This document shows positions 37,858 to 49,863 of a stretch of 64,000 bases of DNA, piece by piece (position 1 is the first letter of the stretch; every line of letters begins with the position of its first letter). Made by a program: the position numbers and the translations under genes. The notes beneath the pieces are model-generated. The model did no database searches. It saw nothing but the letters and a program-made list of their open reading frames with translations, and was not told the DNA's origin. Source of the DNA: Favolaschia claudopus (lineage: Eukaryota > Basidiomycota > Agaricomycetes > Agaricales > Mycenaceae); contig JAWWNJ010000062.1 of NCBI GenBank assembly GCA_037176885.1, positions 1,116,001-1,180,000 on the forward strand. The letters run 5' to 3'.

Positions 37858-39900
37858 TCAGAATCCCTTTAGCGGATCCTCACTTGTATCCATGAGGCCT
37901 TCGGCCGCTACAGCAGGATGGGGAGCATCGCCTGCCGGGGTTGAACTAAGTTGTTCTGCTGGCGGCACTGCATCCCCGTTGGCCAATTTAGGCGGCTCGT
38001 TGGGTGTTGAAGAGGTCGTCGTTTCGGGAGCGCCGTCTTCATGAGGTTTCAGATCTACGTCCTCGTCTAACTCGGGATCCTCAACATCCTTCTCGTATGC
38101 GTCCAGCTGGGCCTGAAGTTTGTGCATGGGGTCCGTCGAGTCACCATCTCGGCCAAGGATGGTCTCCTTGAAATATGAGCGGCCACCGCTCTCTAAATCC
38201 TCCTCGCTTTCATCGTCCTCCGAGTCATCGCTCCCAAACATCAAGGGTCCATTGTCACCCATGATCGCAGAACCAGGATGGAAGGAAATGCCGCCAGTAC
38301 TCCCCAAGACGCGCGCGAACTGGCCGAGACCACCAGCTCCAAAACCGAGTCCAGACAGAGACATCTCGTCTCCGCCTGATTCCTGCCGTGCCCGATCCCG
38401 AGCCTCTTGTGCTTCCCTCCGGACCTTGAAGGACATCAGACGGCTTTGCGCGTAGAGCTGCGGTAAGGTATTTGGTGTTTTATATCCGTATTCGTTCTTG
38501 ACGCGGTCGGTGATCCATGCAGCCCATTCCTCCATCGTGCGACCGTTCAAGATCGCAATGATCAGGATGGTCATGTTGTCGCAACCAATGCCGGCTCCCG
38601 AGGACGTGTCGGGTGCTAAACAATGCTCGCACATCATCTCCCCGATCTCTGTGAGGTTTTTACCCTCGGAGACCTGATACCGAATGAAGTTGACAACTTG
38701 TTGTGACGACAAGCAATCCCAAATGCCTGTGATCGACAGTCAAGCAGCTGACACAGCAGAGAAGTGTGGGGCGCACCATCGCAGGCCAACACCAGGAACT
38801 CATCTTCGTCGGTGATGTCATGGCATGTAATGTCGGGGTCCGACGTAATTATCTGCTTCTCAGGAGGCATATTGTAATTTTTCTTGAACTCGAAGTCACC
38901 CAGGGCTCGAGATAGAGCCAGGTTGCCTGCAAATGCTATAAGCACATCGTTCATCGAGTCGTTCGCAACATACCATTGACTCGGCCAAACTCGATGTAAC
39001 CACCTGCACCGGATATCCGCGTCTTCTCAACTGAGTATTCTGGTCAGGAAAGAACAAGGACACGGATAACACCGACCTTCGTTGGATGGTTTATGGTCAA
39101 AACTTAAAGGCTTGACCTCACCCTTAACGCTTAAAACAGACCTAGAGTCGCCAGCGTTGGCCTGAATCTGGCTAAGATACCGAGTTGATGACGGAAGGAC
39201 TGAGTACGCACAACGTAGATCTTATCCTTCGTCACCAAGGCCGCAACAGCCGTCGCTCCCGACGGATCCCGTGTGTGGGCGGGATCTGAAGCACACCAGG
39301 CGATTAATAAGATCGATGGAAAACGGGCTAGAAAAGGACTCACTAGCCAGTAGATCCTCGTCGGTGCCTAAGAACGCGCGCTTTAGCGCCTCGTCGTATC
39401 GGCTCTCCTTGTACGCTTCTTCCTTGACTAATCGTTGGTGAACGTTCTGACCGGCGAACCTGGCGACTGTACTGCCTGCAAGAAAGCGTAAGGAGGATGC
39501 ATGTCGGGATAAAAATACATAGACTCACCACCATGGCCATCGTACACCGCGAAAAACGTATTGGAGTCATCTTTTTCACCGTCCAAGTCCAATACAATCG
39601 CATGAGCATCCTCCATCGCTGTAGAGTGGCACGACGTTAGAACGACATATTGAATGCTATGAAGACGACGAGCACGACAATAGCCCACTTACTGATTCTC
39701 CAGCCCTGCATCTCGGTGACGGCATATTGGAAGCGGGCATTACCGCCCGACTCTGAGAATTTTTGGGTCGCTGAGGATAGGTTGAATAGAGAGGTGTAGG
39801 AAAAAAGTTTGCCACCAAACCTGGAGAAGAGAGAGTTTGACCCTGGAGTTCTCGGCAAATGAGTCGAGCTCGATGATCAAGAAAACGGGTCTCGAACCAT
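37858..39900 (-). CDS. PP2C-type protein phosphatase (Ptc2/3-like)
   Basis: Minus-strand gene. Exons give GQTLSSPATQKFSE, then [96 protein letters not shown] and GIGCDNMTILIIAILNG. Asp residues in MEDAH, YDGHGG, ACDG and GCDN are the metal ligands of PP2C. A long acidic Pro/Ser tail of over 200 residues follows and ends TSEDPLKGF. Yeast Ptc2/Ptc3 switch off the DNA damage checkpoint (Rad53) and the HOG kinase. The start codon at 39898-39900 is directly followed by a GT-AG intron (to about 39847), so the first coding exon is only the three bases ATG; GQTLSS in the next exon is the usual second residue onward (MGQTLS). Confidence 0.92.
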
Positions 39901-40146
39901 TGCAATTGGGTCCTGTGGTCTAAAGAGAGATCAAAAAGATTTGGGAGTCGTGGGGGACGTCGAGAAGGAGTTGGAGGGAGAAAAAGAGGTCGTGTGTCTG
40001 AAGAACGTCAAGAGTTTGGTTAGAGCGCTCAGATCAGGTCCGACGACGAAGTTCCCACGCCGGCAGCCGCATCCACCTCCGGAACAATACAGCATAAATT
40101 GATTTCATAATTGGTAAGTAAATCGCGTATATTCGTAGTACAATAA

Positions 40147-42785
40147 CTAGTGCAGCGCCCCTGCTCTCTTACTCTTCAATAATTCCGTGCTGTATGCTCG
40201 AGGATTCTGCTGTTCAAACACCTGTTGATGCAGTAACTCGATTAGCGGATAAGCTTTGAAAGCTGTTTTGGGAAACATCACCTCTGTGATCTCTTCCAGC
40301 GTCAGACCCTTGGTCTCAACGGCGTAGAAATATATGACGAGCCACTCGAATATATCCCACACCATATAGATGAGATATACTGTTTGAATCGTCAGCATCT
40401 AATCCACTAACAATGCAAACTGCACCTACTCTTCCACGTAAGGGCCGAAATAGCACTCGGCATCCTGCGAATTTCACAGCGTTAGGTGGAGGGAAACAGC
40501 TTCGATGTCACTAGGATACGCACGCAAAGGTGGTGATGAGCTGCGCTGATTGGGAGCAGATCCCTAGGAACGCGAGACCCTTAGTTCGAGCTTCGTATGA
40601 CCTACGGCAATAATGAGCGACGTGATCAAACCAGTCACAAAAATTAACGGACAAAACTTCTGCGGGGTACAAGGCTTGCATCGCGGTCCAACCGAAGGAG
40701 AAGACCACCATGAACAAGTATATGAATGTGATTCCCGCATTGGATCTCGCGGCGTTCCCGGTCTCGCTGAGCAAGCCTGAAAAACGTGGTCAATGGTGAG
40801 ACGAAATCCGTGGTGCAGATTACACACCAGTGATAATCGCCAGTATCACGACGAGCGCCCCCGTACCAAACAGAAGATTGTTTCTTCTTCCCGTCTTGTC
40901 AACCATGAACGAGCCAAAAAGAGCTGTAAGATGATTTTAGATTTGAATCTCTCGCCATGCGACCCGACTGACCTCCTGCACTATCAGAGCAGGTCAATGG
41001 ACATAGTCATTCGTGCGTGGGATGAGACCTACTAGGATGTGATCGAATTGACGAAGTTCAAAACAAGTTGCTTGTGCTGCGATGTGATGCCTACAGTCCA
41101 TGCGTTACTCACTGAAAGAATGGAAGTGGAAAAACAAGTTGACCTGCGTTCTTCAAAAGGAGAGGCAAGAAGTAGGTAATAAGCCCATTGCCCGAGAGTT
41201 GTCCGAAGAAGCCTACACAATCCATGAGTAGCTGAATGAATTTCAAAAGTTGATACCACACACCAATAATGACCACCATGAAGGTTCGGTAACGGTCACT
41301 GCGCCTGCGGAACAAAGGACGGAAATCCCACCAGCGCTCTGTGGTAGTATTATTTTAAATGTGTCGAGCTCGGGGAAAAGTACACACTGTCCGCGCCGTC
41401 AAGGGAGATCCTCTCCTCAATTTCTTCGAGTTCGAGCGCAACAAGGGGTGAGTTGGGGTCGCCATTGCTCGAGTGGAAGCGGGCAAGGATGTTGGCTGCT
41501 TGTTCTTTTTTACCGCGAGAGTAGAGCCAGCGAGGACTTAAAATGGGTAAATTAGATAACAGTCAAGGCAAAAACCACTCGATACGAACGATTCGGGGCA
41601 GGTAAAGATGAACAAGAAGTTCAGCGCGGCAGGAACCACCTGAAAGAATTCTGTGAGACTCTCATTTGCACATGATAGCAGAACGAACCTGAACAAATAG
41701 AGGCAACCGCCAGCTCCATTCTGTCGCGAAATTTCCCGTGCTAACCATCATCCCAGTTGCCGTCATTTGTCCAACATAGTAGCTGCATCATGACTTCAGC
41801 AAGTCGCAGAAGACCTCAGTAAAATACGTACAAGGAGTTGAGGAAGCCCAGGTACGCTCCGCGCGTCTGCGGTGGAGTGATTTCTGCGAGATACGATTTG
41901 GCAGCAGCACCACCGAGAGCAGACCCAAATCCTTTTCATCCGGTCATAAAAAACAAAGGGCGAGGGATGGCGACAACGCACCAGTCAAGAATCGACCGCC
42001 AAGGAGCTTGGATTTACTATCTGCCATCGCACTGATAATGGCTCCGATCCTAGACAAAGGATGAATACACCTGCAATCCTCAATGATAGCTTGCCCACAT
42101 TAGAAGACCGTTTCCGAGGAACATCCCGAAACGACGACCGAAACGGTCTGGTACCCAAGACGCAGGAATCGCTCCGCTGGAGAGAGAGATTAGTCGATGT
42201 AATCATAGAGCGCCCATGTTGGGAAAGTTCACTCACCAGAATGAACCGCTGGAATTCGGATAGATATCTGCTCAGTTCGCGTTTGGCCACACGGGAAAAG
42301 TTTTCGCACACAGTGAATATCCCGAAAACTATACCAGTTCGCGCGTCAGCGCCAGACAGATCAAAATACTGCTGGTATCTAAGAAACCTTTCTTAGACCG
42401 TCAAAGGTAAGAGAAGAACTGAACTCACTGGTGCATGGCGTTGATACCGCCCATGACCTACACAAACAAGAACATGAACATTGGGGATGTAGCATGTCAG
42501 ATGTGGTACACACGGTGCCGTCGAACCCCGAGTCTCCAGCGCAAAAGGCCACGATGAGAGTTACGAGATACAGCTACAGCACAGGTGATGAGCTAGTCGG
42601 ATAACGCAGCAGTCGACGACGCGCACCTGGAAAGCACGCGCACTCCATCTCTCCACACCGGGGTCGATCTCAAGAGCTTTGTCAAGGGCCTCCTTCTGTT
42701 CCTCCGGTGTCTTTTTTCGCCTCTCCTTGGTGTCCTCGACCTTGTAGTCAGACGGAGCCTTCTCGTTGTCGCTGCCAGTGTCCAT
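40147..42785 (-). CDS. MFS sugar transporter (lactose permease/hexose transporter type)
   Basis: Minus-strand gene with about a dozen small exons; start ATG at 42783-42785. The cytoplasmic N-terminus is Lys/Glu rich. Joined parts show the sugar-porter signatures: [124 protein letters not shown] and [23 protein letters not shown] and the D-R-x-G-R-R loop are typical of the family, and the C-terminal [10 protein letters not shown] confirms it. The protein is a plasma-membrane proton-sugar symporter by family; which sugar is not shown, though close fungal relatives take lactose, cellobiose or hexoses. Every segment joins in frame. Confidence 0.9.
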
Positions 42786-44703
42786 GGTGTGCACAGTGAG
42801 TTTGTGAGGGAACGCGAACGGGTAGACAAGACCGCGCAGGCGAGCCCCACATTTTTTGGTTTCGATTTAAGCGGCGCTAGAATGCAGGGTAAAGATCATG
42901 CGGTCCCGCGCCAAGCCTGCCTCAGTCCACGGAAGGTGCGGGGCGGGATGCGGGGTCATCTGACACGGAATGAAGCGAGCCAGTTCCTGACAATTACTTC
43001 AGGTTTGAAGTTTGGATGTCTATGAGAGCGTCGCGTGCCAGGGTGGCATTGAAAACCAGGGTAAGGAAGCCGAATATTTCATAACAGCGCAGTCAGCGCT
43101 CTAGTGTACGAGTAGCATCAAGCACAGAGCACCAGGAAGGCCAGAAATGACACAAGTGACGGTATACCATTGAAAAGTTGACTCTCGCGAAGGGATTTGC
43201 ACCATTGGGATGAAACAAAAGCCATGTGCTGGATGTTTAGCGACTGGGCATTGACTCGGCGCGGAGAGATGTCGGGACAATGACTGGTACTAACGATGTT
43301 GAGGACCCTTTCCACTCTTCCAGCCCATTTCCGACTGAGTATATTCGGGAGATGCGTATATGCGGCTAGGAACGGAGATCGAGAGTTTGGCTTGGGTCTG
43401 AAAATTGAAATGAAGTTATTGAAATCGTGGCCGGAACGCGACGGACCGTCGATCAATTGCACCGACGTCTCACCGTCACCCGACGCCAGAAATGAGCGCT
43501 AAACGACCTTGATCCGTCACCATCACCTAACTGGCTCGAAACTTCCAAGTCCCGCTATTCATTGTACTGCAACATATCCTGGGCACTCGCTAAACATGGT
43601 GCCTTGCTCGTCGACTACGCTTTCAAGCGTGCCCTAAACATATATGGAAGTCAAGATTTTCGCTCTCCGGTCCGATTGAACCTGTACCAACTCTGCGCTG
43701 CTTCAAACCCATTTCTTGGTCTATACCCGCTGACCAGTCTGTACTCGGCTCAAGATGTCGTCTGTGCCATTTTGCATTGGTTAGACCGTGGCGGCAAGTG
43801 CACCAAGCATCTTTTCCAGTTTGAACGGGACGGTCGTGCGACTGCACTGAGCGTCCGACGACTATCCTCCTCTCTGTCGTCCTTCAACTTGTTAATTTCT
43901 GCTACCCATTCACTGAATGGGTTTACCACTGTTCGTCATGACCGTTGAATTGCCGTCTCTATGTCTATCTGGTTCTCCTATGTCTGCTTTTCTTTGGAGG
44001 CGCCCATGGTTCTTCCCTACTCTGTCTACGCCACTGAACTCTGTAGAACCGCTGTTGATTGACCGTCTCCCTTTTCTTTTGGCTTTGCGCTCCTCTTCCT
44101 TGCTTTCAGCCTCTTTATATATGACTACTCTCGTGCTGCCTCTCTATTCGTATCCCTCAGCAAGTGTGCGATTGTGTAATCTCTATTCATACCCATCCAT
44201 ACAAAACTCATCTTACATGATTACACACTCTCTGTGCAGCCTGACGCCTTCAGTCATCATTCTGGTGACATAGGAAAGATCCGTTCGTTCGTCCTAGCGA
44301 ACGACCGTCCAGCTCTATGGCAGAGTAGCTACATATAGAAAATTGTACTGTACAGCTGTACGTCAAGGCATAGCCAAAACATCATCGATGCATCGTCCTG
44401 AAAGCGACGAGCGTCGACCGGTGAACCAGTTTCCAAAACCAGGTTTAAGTTAACCACAGTGTTTTTCGATGTGTTGCGGATCACCGCTTCGTAACTTTCT
44501 TCTTGCCGTTCTTGCCACTATGTTCGTCCCAATCACCGCGACGACTCGGAATGGTTGACGAATCGATGAATGAAGATGTTCTCGCCGTCTTGCTAAGCCA
44601 TGGGTCAGTCGAATAAGAGTGCTTACGTCCGAGTAGCTATGGGAGGCGCACAAAAAGCGCGAGATTGTGACTTTCATCCGTCAACAACCTGAATTCCTCC
44701 GGT
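42786..44703. other. 1.9 kb intergenic region
   Basis: Divergent promoter region of the sugar transporter (minus) and the FAD monooxygenase (plus). Open frames at 43118-43462 (minus) and 43562-43948 (plus, begins with TTG) have no domain or intron signals. The stretch 43850-44280 is pyrimidine-rich on the plus strand. I see no RNA gene or repeat. Confidence 0.5.
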
Positions 44704-45923
44704 ATGGCTCAGAAACCTATCCTTATTTCTGGCGGTGGTCTTTCCGCTCTCCTCATTGCCCAATCTCTGCGCCGTCACAATATTCCCTTCCAAATCTACG
44801 AGCGCGACGCTTCATTCGACATTCGCGGGAATGGTTATCGCCTACGGCTATCTAGCGAGGGTCTGGACGCCATTGAATCTGTTCTTACTCCCGAGCACTT
44901 TGAGCGCTTCTACGACAAGTGCGGTAAGACAGGTGGTACCGGCTTCACTGCATACGATGCCATCTCAGGCGCGCAGACCGAGCACAGGGATGCGACAGAA
45001 GTTGCAACCTTGGCATCCCGGGGCGGAAAGGTCGTGGGTATCGCGCGTGGTGAGATGCGTCGAATATTCTATGAAGGCTGCGAGGAGCACACGCACTGGG
45101 GGAAGAATGTGATCAAATACGAGTTAACACCGGACGGTGTTCAACTCGTGTTTTCCGATGGGACCAAGTCCCCAGAGGGATCCATGCTGATCTGTGCGGA
45201 TGGTGTACACTCGAAGCTCGCGAAACAGCTTTCCGATGGGAAACTCAAAGTATACGATACTGGCGCGCGGGGCATTCACGGCCAGGCATACACCACCGCG
45301 TTCAAGGAGTTGGGCGAAGGCGTGTTCACATTCCGGGATACCTCCCGGCCAGAGGGGGACCTGTTCGTTATCACCAACGTTCGCTCGCAGGACATGGATG
45401 ACCCTACGATACAGTTCGGCTGGACTCTCGCAGCCCCTGGCGCAGTGGTTCAGGCGCCGAATAACGACTATACCATCGTCGGCAAGCAGGCTGCTGATTT
45501 CGCGAAATCGCTGACAGCCAACTGGGACCCCCGCTTCAAGCCGCTTTTCGAGCAGATGGTCGAATCTGAGGCCGCGTTCTGGAAGATTACTTGTTCCTCC
45601 CCCAACGGTGTGCCAGAGTGGACGAACCAGCCTCGGGTAACCGTGGTGGGGGATAGTGTGCATTCGATGACACCGGCAGGTGCGCGTTTCTTTACATGTG
45701 AAATTTTTGGTACTGATTGCGTGTAGGTGGTATTGGTGCTAACACGGCTGTCCAAGATTGCGCTCTGTTGGGGCGCCTCATCGGCGAGGCAGGCGGATAC
45801 AAGGAGGGTATCACGGCTGCGTACGAGAAAGAAATGCGCGTGTACGGAGGTGCTGCGGTCAAGAGGAGCTACGAATCGGCAAGGGCGTCTATGGGAATTG
45901 GTGAGTTGGTCAATACGATATAG
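44704..45923 (+). CDS. FAD-dependent monooxygenase (PHBH / UbiH-like)
   Basis: Two exons joined by an intron at 45680-45726. The first ends VHSMTPA and the second starts GGIGANTAVQDCALLG. The FAD-binding beta-alpha-beta start is PILISGGGLSALLIAQSLRR, followed by IPFQIYERDASFDIRGNGYR. The DG motif is LICADGVHSKLAK and the second FAD motif RVTVVGDSVHSMTPAGGIG. The protein is about 390 residues, normal for single-component aromatic or salicylate-type hydroxylases. Without a close relative the substrate cannot be named; in mushrooms these enzymes serve aromatic breakdown or secondary metabolism. The neighbour across 1.9 kb is a sugar transporter, and the metallo-beta-lactamase gene lies convergent; no cluster is evident. 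Confidence 0.9.
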
Positions 45924-46084
45924 GTGAGTTGCCTCGCTTTCGAAGCTTGAACCTGTACTCATCAGGAAGATCAGAATAATTGCATGAGATATTGTAATCC
46001 CTAGAATTTCATCCCGCATCAAACACTGTATCATGTTTTTAAGTCACCTATTCCGAACCGATATCTACACATGTCTAGGGCTTC

Positions 46085-47379
46085 TCAGACTGTTTTAGCG
46101 CTGAACCTAAACGCTGGATTGGCCTCGTCAAGGAACGCCCACATCACCTTGTTCTTCCAGTCCTTCGCCTGCCAGTCATTCAGCAAAGCCGGAAACGGAC
46201 CCACAACATCCACCAGCGATTCGTCGTGTGCCAGCGCAACAAACACATCGCTATTCACATCGAAGTCGCCTATCTTTTCTATGGATTTGCGCGCGGTGTC
46301 CCTATCGGCGTACACGCCCTTATCTGAGACGTCTAACATAGGCGTCGTACGCGAGGCAAGGTCGAATTTGCCTGCGGCGTTTGGGGGCGGGAAGTGTGCC
46401 GTTGAAACGGAGCGTCGGGCTGAGGCGAAGATCTCTCCGGGGCAGGGGTAATGCCGGTGAATCTTGGAAGTGGGGCGGAGCATTCCAGGGTGGTGGCAGC
46501 AGTCTCCTCCGAGAAGGACGAAACTGGTCGGCGTTACCCGCGCAAGGGCGCAGAGGTGGCCTGCGAGATGCTGCGACCCTTGTCATTGATTTTCTAATTC
46601 GCTGAAGAAGACTTACACCAGGGACGTCCAATAGGTAAAAACTTCCGTCCTCAAAAAAGTCGTTTGCCTTGAATCCGCCAATTTCAAGAGGGGATTTATC
46701 GAAGTCGACACGAACGAGATCTCGGCCACTACGATCTGGATATTAACGACCACGAAGATATTCAAGAGATATAGTGAATGACCTCAAGTCACTTTCTACC
46801 AGATCGCTATTGGGATCCACAAGATAACTGACTGCTTTTGTTTCTGGCCCGAATACAAGGTTTGTTGAGGCGGGAAACTTGCTCACATCACCTGGTCGCA
46901 GTTGAATGTCGTCAGTCAAGCTGTTATCGTTGCACTACTCACCAGTATGATCGAAATGTGCATGACTGCGGCCAAATCAATATTCGTTATCGCGGTCAAA
47001 AAGAATGAACCGACCTCCAAATCACTGCACTGATAGTCTCTAGATCCACTCCATTGTCAATGAGCTGCTCAGCGATGTCTCTATCCACAGGCATGGCATA
47101 AAATTTTGTCGCATGCCATTCTGGAATCGGCGGCGCCGCGTTCTCCTGGTCCTTGCGCGGGCCGAGATCGAACATGACGCGCTGCCCCGTCGTAGCGCTC
47201 TCGATGAGGAAGGCAAATATAGGGAGAGTAGCCATCTCCCTTCCAGGAAGGACAGGCTTCATCATGAAGTCTGCCGGAACGTACACCTCTCGCATGTCGC
47301 GAACGACGTTGAACACTTTGAGAGATACCGTCGCATTCGAGACGGGGATTCCTAGGTCGCGATACGTGGGCGGTGACAT
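46085..47379 (-). CDS. Metallo-beta-lactamase-fold hydrolase
   Basis: Minus-strand gene with start ATG at 47377-47379 (MSPPTYRDLGIPVSNATV). The upstream in-frame reading begins only with TTG. It carries the metal-binding motif AVIWSHAHFDHTGD (H-x-H-x-D-H), reached by an intron at about 46982-47031, then FPASTNLVFGPE, VRVDFDKSPLEIGGFKAN and SFYLLDVPGHLCALARV (the second metal His), TSFVLLGGDCCHHPGML (Asp/His), and a C-terminal part with VFVALAHDESLVDVV. Family members hydrolyse lactones, thioesters or similar bonds; quorum-quenching lactonase-like proteins are common relatives, but substrate is unknown. The last large exon (46085 to about 46560) has no intron. All metal ligands appear present. 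Confidence 0.87.
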
Positions 47380-47848
47380 GGTGTTTTTGGGGGAATTTTC
47401 GATTGTTGGCAACTCCTTTATATTGCTTCTCAGAAATGTATGCCCTCGAGATTACATTGAATTTATTTCTCCGTTCGATACGCGAATTCGCCTGGTTTTG
47501 GCGCCGGCCAATGGCTTAGGCAACACGGTACAACTCCACTGTCGGCAATATGATCGCTGGTTTTCCTACATATAAGCTCCTTCATCTCAACTATCTGACT
47601 CGGGGAAGGGCTCGAGAATTCATTTCAAAATCGAGAGACCCCGGCGACCGGAATTTTGTCATTCTCGAGCAGGACATTATCCAACACTCGAATTGCTCGA
47701 GTCTTATCTAGCACAGTGCTGAGTCAACCCGATAATCCGGTTAAATACCTGGTTACGCGACGTATCGGAAATGCTCCCAGTCGCGTGACCGCGTATGTGA
47801 CCGTATTGGGAAATTTTCTCTCATCTCCAACTCATCTCACAATCACTC
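47380..47848. promoter_or_regulatory. Divergent promoter region between MBL-fold gene and BUD22
   Basis: About 470 bp shared upstream region of two divergent genes. No clear TATA box for either; no gene or repeat seen. Confidence 0.45.
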
Positions 47849-49430
47849 ATGAGCGCCCCCACCACCATATCTCGCGGCACCAAACGCAAGCGCACCGACC
47901 CATCTTCAGAAGTTTGGCTTGCCCTTACTGAACATACGCTCCAAACCTGACCTACCATTCAGGACGCACTCGCCACCAAATTCGCCGGCAAACTCGCATG
48001 TCATTTCACTCACTCTGGCTCGGAATCCATGCGCTTACTATCTGCACACAGCACCATGAACTGAAGGAAGTTCGCAAAGCCGCCAAGAAGGCGCGCACAT
48101 TCGAGACGCAGCGCGTTGTGAAGAAGTTGAAGGAATTGAGGTATGCCTTTTGTCCCGCCTTTTTCGTGAAGACATATCAGTGAGCGTATTGTATTTGACA
48201 CAGGAAGAAAAATTCTGCGGCAGCCGATGTCGATGCGCTTGAGGCAGAATTGGAGGAGCTTAAGGTGCGTTTGATTTTCTTCATAGTGTCTACTTAGATT
48301 AATCCATGTACTAGACAATCGATTCCGATATCATTGCAGCAACAGCTCTTCGGACGCGTTTACACAAAGACCGACATATCAGTGACAGCGCTTCTGCCAC
48401 TGCAGCGATTGCCCGAGAGCTCACAGGTGCGTGCCTCCAAACCTTTTGAAGGATAATCTTGTCATTTTGTTCAGCAAGCATATCACTACCGGATTCAACA
48501 AATCCCAAGGTACAAGCGCGATTGTTGAGCGCGCGCGCGCTGGGTGCGGCAGTAACGGATGCTGTGACAGGGTTGCGCGCTGTGCTGCTGCCGCCTGCGG
48601 ACGAGGAAAATGCCGCTGTTGGCATGGCTAATGAAGGTGAGGGTGAAGATGAAGATGAAGAGGACAGTGCGGACGTGAACGAAGAGGGGGAGGAAGAGGT
48701 AGGCGAAGAAGCTGGCTGGGAGTCTGGTAGCGTTGGGGCTGATGAGGAAGGAGATGCGGCGGAAGACGGGTGGGAGTCGGGGAGCATTCATTCCGCTAAC
48801 TCTAATGAGGACGACTCGGACGAGGATGAGGACACTGCGCCGCCAAAGAAAAAGCCAGCCAAGGCTAACTCCCCGTCAACGAAGAAGGCTGCTGCGTCAT
48901 CGTCGCAGTTTCTGCCTTCGCTTTCAGTTGGGTATATTCGTGGGGGGTCGTCAGATTCAGAGGTGGAGGACATAGACGAAGGCGGAGAGAGAAAAAATCG
49001 GCGTGGACAACGCGCAAGGAGGGCGTAAGTGTTTTCTAGTTTCTCATTTATGCCCCCCACCAACCCGTTTCTATACAGAATTTGGGAAAAGAAGTATGGC
49101 CGCGGTGCCAATCACAAGAAGAAAGAGGCAGAGGCCGCAGCGAAGGAGAGGGAAGTGAAGAAGGCACAGTGGGAAGCGAGACAGGCGAAGAGGGAGGCTG
49201 AAGCAAAGAGATGGAGTGAACAAAAGGCGCGGGGAGTCGATGGCGGGTGGGCTGGCCGCGCAGGGGCGAAGCAGGCGACAGTAACCGGCGGCCAACCCAA
49301 GAACACCTACATCGACAAGGCCAAGACCGCGGGGATGCATCCCTCTTGGTTGGCGAAAAAGGCGATGAAGGAAAAGATGGGAGTCGGAGGCGGACTAGGT
49401 GGTCAGGGCAAGAAGATTGTTTTCGATTAG
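47849..49430 (+). CDS. BUD22: Bud22-like ribosome biogenesis protein
   Basis: Spliced plus-strand gene. Short first exons encode SAPTTISRGTKRKRTDPSSE and DALATKFAGKL, then HHELKEVRKAAKKARTFETQ, RVVKKLKEL, KKNSAADVDALEAELEELK, and IAATALRTRLHKDRHISDS, the conserved Bud22/SRFBP1 helices. A long acidic Glu/Asp region (about 48640-48830) precedes FLPSLSVGYIRGGSSDSE, NRRGQRARRA, IWEKKYGRGANHKKKEAE and the ending HPSWLAKKAMKEKM with GKKIVFD, the conserved Bud22 C-terminus. Yeast Bud22 is needed for 18S rRNA maturation in the nucleolus. The intron 47996-48051 starts GCATGT and ends ACACAG; only this GC donor joins GKL to HHELKE in frame. With ECM16 this window holds two SSU-processome-related genes, far apart. 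Confidence 0.87.
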
Positions 49431-49632
49431 CTTCGCGTCAGTCACTTCCAAGAATTGAAGTTTCGCTGGTGTTTACGCCCACATAATTGAGAAATCTCGC
49501 GCTTCGCAGAAATATATTGCTGTTTCAATCTTTACGTTCGCCAAACTGCTTCACAGAATATGTGCTTAGACGTAAATTGATGGAACTCCCCAAAAAAGGA
49601 CGGTCAAAGCGAAATATATTGATGTAAACTAA

Positions 49633-49645
49633 GGTTAGGGTTAGG
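49633..49645. repeat. Interstitial telomere-type repeat near U2
   Basis: GGTTAGGGTTAGG on the plus strand, about two TTAGGG units, lying 15 bp beyond the A-run that follows the U2 gene. Short copies like this can be Tbf1/TRF-type binding sites, but here it is 3' of U2 and its role is unknown. Confidence 0.55.
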
Positions 49646-49670
49646 AGAGCGGAGGATCCAAAAAAAAAAA

Positions 49671-49863
49671 GGAACCCCTGACGACACAAGCCAGTAGTGC
49701 AGCGGCAAGGTCATCGCGCCCGTCTGTTGCAAGCAGAGCAGACAAACAAGGGCGGCAAAAATTAGATAACCAGAAATGCGTGCGGTGCACGCATAATAGT
49801 GGTTAAACTATTAAGAACAGATACTACACTTGATCTAAGCCAAAAGGCCAGAGTGGTAAAGAT
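49671..49863 (-). ncRNA. U2 spliceosomal snRNA
   Basis: On the minus strand the segment GGCCTTTTGGCTTAGATCAA followed by GTGTAGTATCTGTTCTT is the invariant 5' part of U2, with the branch-site pairing element GTAGTA at 49822-49827. Stem IIa is AATAGT-TTAACC-ACTATT and stem IIb is ATGCGTGC-ACC-GCACGCAT, both perfect hairpins. The Sm site AATTTTTG is at 49756-49763. The 5' end is set near the ATC at 49861-49863 and the 3' end near GGTTCC at 49671, giving about 190 nt, the usual length. A TATAAAAG box lies 20-27 bp upstream (49883-49890). Eleven T follow the 3' end at once (49660-49670). U2 pairs with the intron branch site in the spliceosome. Confidence 0.95.

Noticed and set aside
43562..43948. 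128-codon plus-strand frame in the 1.9 kb gap
   Set aside because: It begins with TTG, has no domain and shows no intron signals; open frames of this size occur by chance here.
46320..46631. 103-codon minus frame across the metallo-beta-lactamase gene
   Set aside because: It is a shadow of the real exon in another frame and contains its introns.
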